A stretch of 62,500 nt of DNA from Eimeria necatrix (Eukaryota; Apicomplexa; Conoidasida; Eucoccidiorida; Eimeriidae): the NCBI RefSeq assembly GCF_000499385.1, contig NW_013654708.1, forward strand, positions 1-62,500, read 5' to 3'. A program made the translations under genes and the position numbers. Of this stretch, positions 59,493-62,500 are shown in pieces; the first letter of the stretch is position 1, and the number at the start of each line of letters is the position of its first letter. The notes beneath the pieces are model-generated. The model was not told where the DNA came from. It worked only from the letters and a program-made list of their open reading frames with translations, and did not search any database.

Positions 59493-60478
59493 CATCAGCA
59501 GCAGCAAGTCGAAGCTGCCGCTCCTCGATTGCTTGTGGGATCTTTGCTGTGTCTGCTGCTGCTGCTCTCTCTCTTTCTTCATTTTCTGGCTTTTGATGCA
59601 GCATTAATTCCTGTTGCTGTTCCAGGAGTCATAAGGGACTGGCAGCAGCAGCGCAGCAGCAGCAGCAGCAGCAGCAGGCGCAGCAGCACTGGCCTCAACT
59701 GCAGCACGACGACTCCGCCGGCCTTTCCTTCTGCGTCTCGGAGCCTTTTGCTTCCAATTTAGAAAATAAAAAGCAGCAGCAAATTCTTCATTGTTTGCTG
59801 CTGCCTGTCACAGCCCTGCGGGTCTCTGGGGGATCGCTGCTGGGGTGTTCACTGTCTTGCTGCTGCTGCAGCAGCAGCAGCAGCTGCTGCAGCAGCTGCT
59901 GCTGCCGACAGTGCTGCAGTGACCGGAGTCGGTGGCGCTGACTCATTGGATTGCTGCAGGAGTTTAGCGCGTCCACTGCTGCAGCATCTCTCGCCTCCCG
60001 GCAGCAGCAGCAGCAGCAGCAGCAGCAGCGGCAGCAGCAGCAACAGAAGCTGCAGCCCCGATAACAAGAGCGGCAGCAATGACAGCAGCAGCAGCAGCAG
60101 CAGGCTGCTCTCCAGGGCAGGCTGCGCTGCAGCAAAGCAACTGCAGCAGCTGCAGTTACTGCTGCAGCAGCTGCAGCGGGAAGGCAGCGTGGCTGCTGAA
60201 TTTTGCTGCTGCTGCACTGCAACAAAAACAGACTTTGTTTTTGAATTTGCTTTTTGCATTTTTGTTTTATTTTTTTGTTTTTAATTTGTTTTTAATTTTT
60301 GTTTTTAAATTTTGTGTCAGCTGCCAGAGTTGAAGCAGTGCTGCTGCTGCTCTGGGGTGTCTGTACAGCTGAGATCAAATGGATTTTCTTTTCTTTTTTG
60401 ATCATTTCTGCAGAAATAATTAAAAGTGCTGCAGTTTGCTGCAGTTGGGAGAAGCAAAGAAGTGCTGCAGAAGCTTCA
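58119..60478. other. Repeat-dense spacer upstream of the DYRK gene
   Basis: Dominated by CAG/CTG arrays (58120-58165, 58263-58303, 58386-58424, 58885-58916, 59040-59056, 59459-59490, 60000-60030) separated by short unique pieces, some very A+T-rich (58985-59035, 59170-59225, 60235-60310). Open frames are polyCys, polyLeu, polyAla or polySer and show no domains. It should contain the kinase promoter and 5' UTR, which I could not delimit. Confidence 0.5.
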
Positions 60479-60512
60479 GGTGTACGTACACCTGGTGCGG
60501 TGTACGTACACC
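60479..60512. repeat. Two copies of palindrome GGTGTACGTACACC
   Basis: Perfect 14-bp palindromes at 60479-60492 and 60499-60512, only 6 bp apart. The second is followed by CGAA, like the copies beside the Arf gene. Confidence 0.93.
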
Positions 60513-60539
60513 CGAAGCCTCCGTGAAAGTCGCTCATCG

Positions 60540-60540
<1 letters not shown>

Positions 60541-60578
<38 letters not shown>
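60541..60578. repeat. (CAG)n microsatellite
   Basis: About twelve CAG units, 28 bp after the palindrome pair. Confidence 0.9.
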
Positions 60579-60579
<1 letters not shown>

Positions 60580-60667
60580 TTCTGCGCACTTGCGCAGCAA
60601 ATTAGTTTTTAAAAAAATATTTCGGAATTTGAAGTGGAGAATTAAATTTAACTCGGCGGCCTCCCAA

Positions 60668-60681
60668 GGTGTACGTACACC
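60668..60681. repeat. Palindrome GGTGTACGTACACC
   Basis: Perfect copy in unique, A+T-rich surroundings, flanked AA and TG. Confidence 0.92.
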
Positions 60682-60880
60682 TGCCGAACTGCTGCTCCTT
60701 GGGCTTTCATTTCTTTTCTTTTCGCTGCAGTGCAAACATATAAAATACATTTAAATATATATTCTTTTATATTTAAAAGCAAAAATAAATGCACTTTATG
60801 TAAATATAAAAGTTATTATTTATTTTCCCAAATGTGTATTTGGGGGCATAAGATCTTCCCCACACGGAGCTGTGTGCTGA

Positions 60881-60894
60881 GGTGTACGTACACC
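60881..60894. repeat. Palindrome GGTGTACGTACACC
   Basis: Perfect copy next to a G+C-rich stretch (CCGCGGGCGCGCGGGC at 60895-60910). It is the last of six in the window. Confidence 0.92.
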
Positions 60895-61094
60895 CCGCGG
60901 GCGCGCGGGCTTCACTTCTCTTCTGCTGCAGCGGCTCAGCTGCTGCTGCTGCTGCTGCCGGCGGCGTTGCAGCAGCAAAGGCTTAAATCCATTTAAATGA
61001 AAAACCAAAAATTTGGTTTTGTTGCTGCACTCCCCGCTTGAGCTGCTGCAGCAAAGACACTCGCCAGCCCCTCCCAGGGCCCCAGCCAGCCCCA
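60895..61094. other. Spacer between palindrome and TGCATGCA array
   Basis: Short CTG runs, an A+T-rich patch (60985-61020) and G+C-rich sequence. No coding sequence is recognised. Confidence 0.5.
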
Positions 61095-61352
61095 CATGCA
61101 TGCATGCACGCACGCATGCATGCATGCGGGGCCACATGCATGCATGCATGCATGCATGCATGCACGCGTGCATGCATGCATGCGGGGCCACATGCATGCA
61201 TGCATGCATGCATGCATGCATGCACGCATGCGGGGCCGCATGCATGCGCGCATGCATGCATGCATGCATGGACCCCACACGCATGCATGCACGCACGCAT
61301 GCATGCATGCATGCATGGACCCCACACGCATGCATGCATGCATGCATGCGTG
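61095..61352. repeat. TGCATGCA array with GGGGCCACATGCATG units
   Basis: About 258 bp of (GCAT)n with single-base variants, broken by GGGGCCACA, GGGGCCGCA and GGACCCCACACG spacers at intervals of about 45-60 bp. Every GCATGC is self-complementary, so the whole array can fold on itself. It gives only polyMet-His-Ala-Cys open frames on both strands, which are not genes. Confidence 0.95.
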
Positions 61353-61427
61353 TGGGGTCCCTGTGCTGCTGCTTCTGTGTCTCGGGGTGCAGCAGAGAGC
61401 CCTCAGCGGGGGTTTCCCGTGACTCCC

Positions 61428-61448
61428 AAACCCTAAACCCTAAACCCT
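61428..61448. repeat. AAACCCT telomere-like repeat
   Basis: Three perfect heptamers about 75 bp after the TGCATGCA array. Confidence 0.9.
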
Positions 61449-61520
61449 CGAAACAAACCCCCCGGGGTCCTGCTGCAACACCGCTACAAAGAAGGCACTG
61501 AATTGAAGAGAGCAGTACTG

Positions 61521-61671
61521 CAGCAGCAGCTGATGCAGCAGCAGCTGGTGAAGCAGCAGCAGCTGGTGAAGCAGCAGCAGCTGGTGAACCAGCAGCACCA
61601 GCAGCCTCCCCCGAGTGCTGCAGCAGCAGCTGATAAAGCAGCAGCAGCTGGTGAAGCAGCAGCAGCTGAAG
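61521..61671. repeat. 18-bp tandem repeat CAGCAGCAGCTGGTGAAG
   Basis: Three to four contiguous units at 61521-61589 and two to three more at 61621-61671. In one plus frame this reads QQQLVK and continues as an open frame to a stop at 61800-61802, preceded by varied residues (HRYKEGTELKRAV). It might be an exon, but no start, acceptor or family could be found. Confidence 0.8.
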
Positions 61672-61747
61672 CAGCTGCACCAGCAGCCTCCTCCTCCGCA
61701 GCAGCTGCTGCTTTCGCAGCACCTCCTGGTTATTATCAGCAACAGCT

Positions 61748-61748
<1 letters not shown>

Positions 61749-61781
<33 letters not shown>

Positions 61782-61967
61782 CCAGACGCAGCAGCACTTT
61801 AGACTGCCCTTGTGTGCCGCTGCTGCTTGATGGACGCGGCTGTACTCATATTGAATCTACTGCTGCTGTCGTTGCTGTTGCTGCTGGTGCTGCTACTCCC
61901 ATGCTGCTGCTGCTGCTGCTGCTGCAGCTGCTGCTGCTGCTGCTGCTGCTGCAGTTGTCTTCACATG
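61749..61967. repeat. CAG and CTG arrays downstream of the RING gene
   Basis: CAG run at 61749-61781, then CTG runs at 61902-61924 and 61927-61951 on the plus strand. They lie in the 3' flank of the RING-finger gene. Confidence 0.85.
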
Positions 61968-62059
61968 TCAGCTAATAGGCACCACCCGTGAGCCCCCTCT
62001 ATGCTGGGGAGTGGCCACGGCCCCGCTGCTGCTGATGCTGCTTCTGCCGCTGCGGCTTT

Positions 62060-62090
<31 letters not shown>

Positions 62091-62211
62091 GTCTGCAGCA
62101 CTCAAGTTTTTGTTGAGGGGAAAAGTTATAAAAGCAAAAAAGGGAGACCGACACACGGGGCACTTCTCCTGGTGCAGCGCTTGGAGGCATTCGACGCAGA
62201 GTGCGCAGTGC
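61968..62211 (-). CDS. C-terminal exon of an MGRN1/RNF157/LOG2-type RING ubiquitin ligase
   Basis: RING domains recruit E2 enzymes for ubiquitin transfer. The exon runs from 62211, after a CTGCAG acceptor at the end of a CTG run, to a stop at 61968, about 80 residues. It encodes the second half of a C3HC4 RING: HCALCVECLQAL, then KCPVCRSPFFAFITF. The spacing and the hydrophobic stretch after CPVCR match the C-terminus of MGRN1/LOG2-type ligases (RHLCLC..C...CPICRLPFRALLQI). An Ala run and a Ser-rich tail follow. The first RING cysteines, including the CR expected just before His, and the rest of the protein must lie to the right, in 62253-62500 or outside. Assignment to the subfamily rests on about 35 residues. 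Confidence 0.7.
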
Positions 62212-62213
62212 CT

Positions 62214-62255
<42 letters not shown>

Positions 62256-62500
62256 AATCGCACAGCAGCAACCCACGGGCGCAGCAGCGACAGCGGCGGG
62301 CAGCAGCAGCAGCACGCGGCCGCAGCAGCGAAACGGGCGGCCTCGTGCGCAGCGCCGCAGTTTGGAAGTAACAGCAGCAGCAACGCAGCAGCAGCAACGC
62401 AGCAGCAGCAACGCAGCAGCAGCAACGCAGCAGCAGCAGATGCCCCCCCTTCGCTGCAGCGGCACAACGGCTTCCGCACCTGCAGCCGCAGCAAGAGCAG
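62212..62500. other. Intron of the RING gene and unresolved upstream sequence
   Basis: On the plus strand it begins with a CAG array (62214-62252), which is the CTG run forming the RING exon acceptor. It continues with CAG-rich, G+C-rich sequence, including CGCAGCAGCAGCAA repeats at 62372-62440. An upstream exon may be present near the edge but cannot be recognised. Confidence 0.5.

Noticed and set aside
61095..61352. Regular repeat spacing that might suggest a CRISPR array
   Set aside because: The units are simple GCAT repeats with near-identical spacers, in a eukaryotic genome, with no cas genes.
60983..61436. Met/His/Ala/Cys-rich open frames on both strands over the GCATGC array
   Set aside because: Pure translations of the tetranucleotide repeat, open in several frames on both strands.

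Overview
The window looks like nuclear DNA of an apicomplexan of the genus Eimeria (chicken or other livestock coccidia). The evidence is compositional and genic. Very many CAG/CTG trinucleotide arrays lie in exons, introns and spacers. Runs of the plant/coccidian telomere-type heptamer AAACCCT occur inside introns and spacers. The genes are intron-rich, with homopolymer tracts of Gln, Ala and Ser. COX2 is nuclear-encoded and split. No prokaryotic features, rRNA or convincing tRNA were seen.

Layout. 1-1.9 kb: 5' part of a polypeptide GalNAc-transferase (minus). 4.2-8.5 kb: phosphoglucomutase/parafusin-type gene with 11 supported exons (minus). 8.5-13.9 kb: repeat-poor DNA without a recognised gene, ending in tandem repeats. 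13.9-15.4 kb: Arf GTPase (minus). 15.4-22.3 kb: repeat-poor, no recognised gene. 22.3-31.4 kb: CAG-rich block with COX2b (minus), a NudC/CS-domain protein (plus), the GPI de-N-acetylase PIG-L (minus) and an ambiguous 662-codon open frame. 31.4-45.8 kb: repeat-poor block with BCAS2/SPF27 (plus), ribosomal protein L10/uL16 (plus) and a D-glycerate 3-kinase-like gene (plus). 45.8-51.4 kb: CAG-rich block with an unrecognised Ala/acidic protein (minus), an orphan exon (plus) and a secretory M20D amidohydrolase (plus). 51.4-53.9 kb: empty repeat-poor DNA. 53.9-58.1 kb: a DYRK-family kinase of about 1334 residues (minus). 58.1-62.0 kb: repeat-dense spacer with palindromes, a TGCATGCA array and AAACCCT repeats. 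62.0-62.5 kb: last exon of an MGRN1/RNF157-type RING protein (minus), running off the right edge.

The genes are unrelated housekeeping and secretory-pathway functions (glycosylation, sugar phosphate metabolism, vesicle traffic, respiration, GPI synthesis, splicing, translation, signalling). There is no operon or gene cluster. Exon boundaries were placed by matching family sequence, splice signals and reading phase by eye. Junctions whose phases close are stated as such.

The most unusual signals are structural. CTG microsatellites serve directly as 3' splice sites in at least five introns. A 14-bp perfect palindrome (GGTGTACGTACACC) recurs six times. Two GC-AG introns share the same donor. 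The window alternates between repeat-rich and repeat-poor segments.
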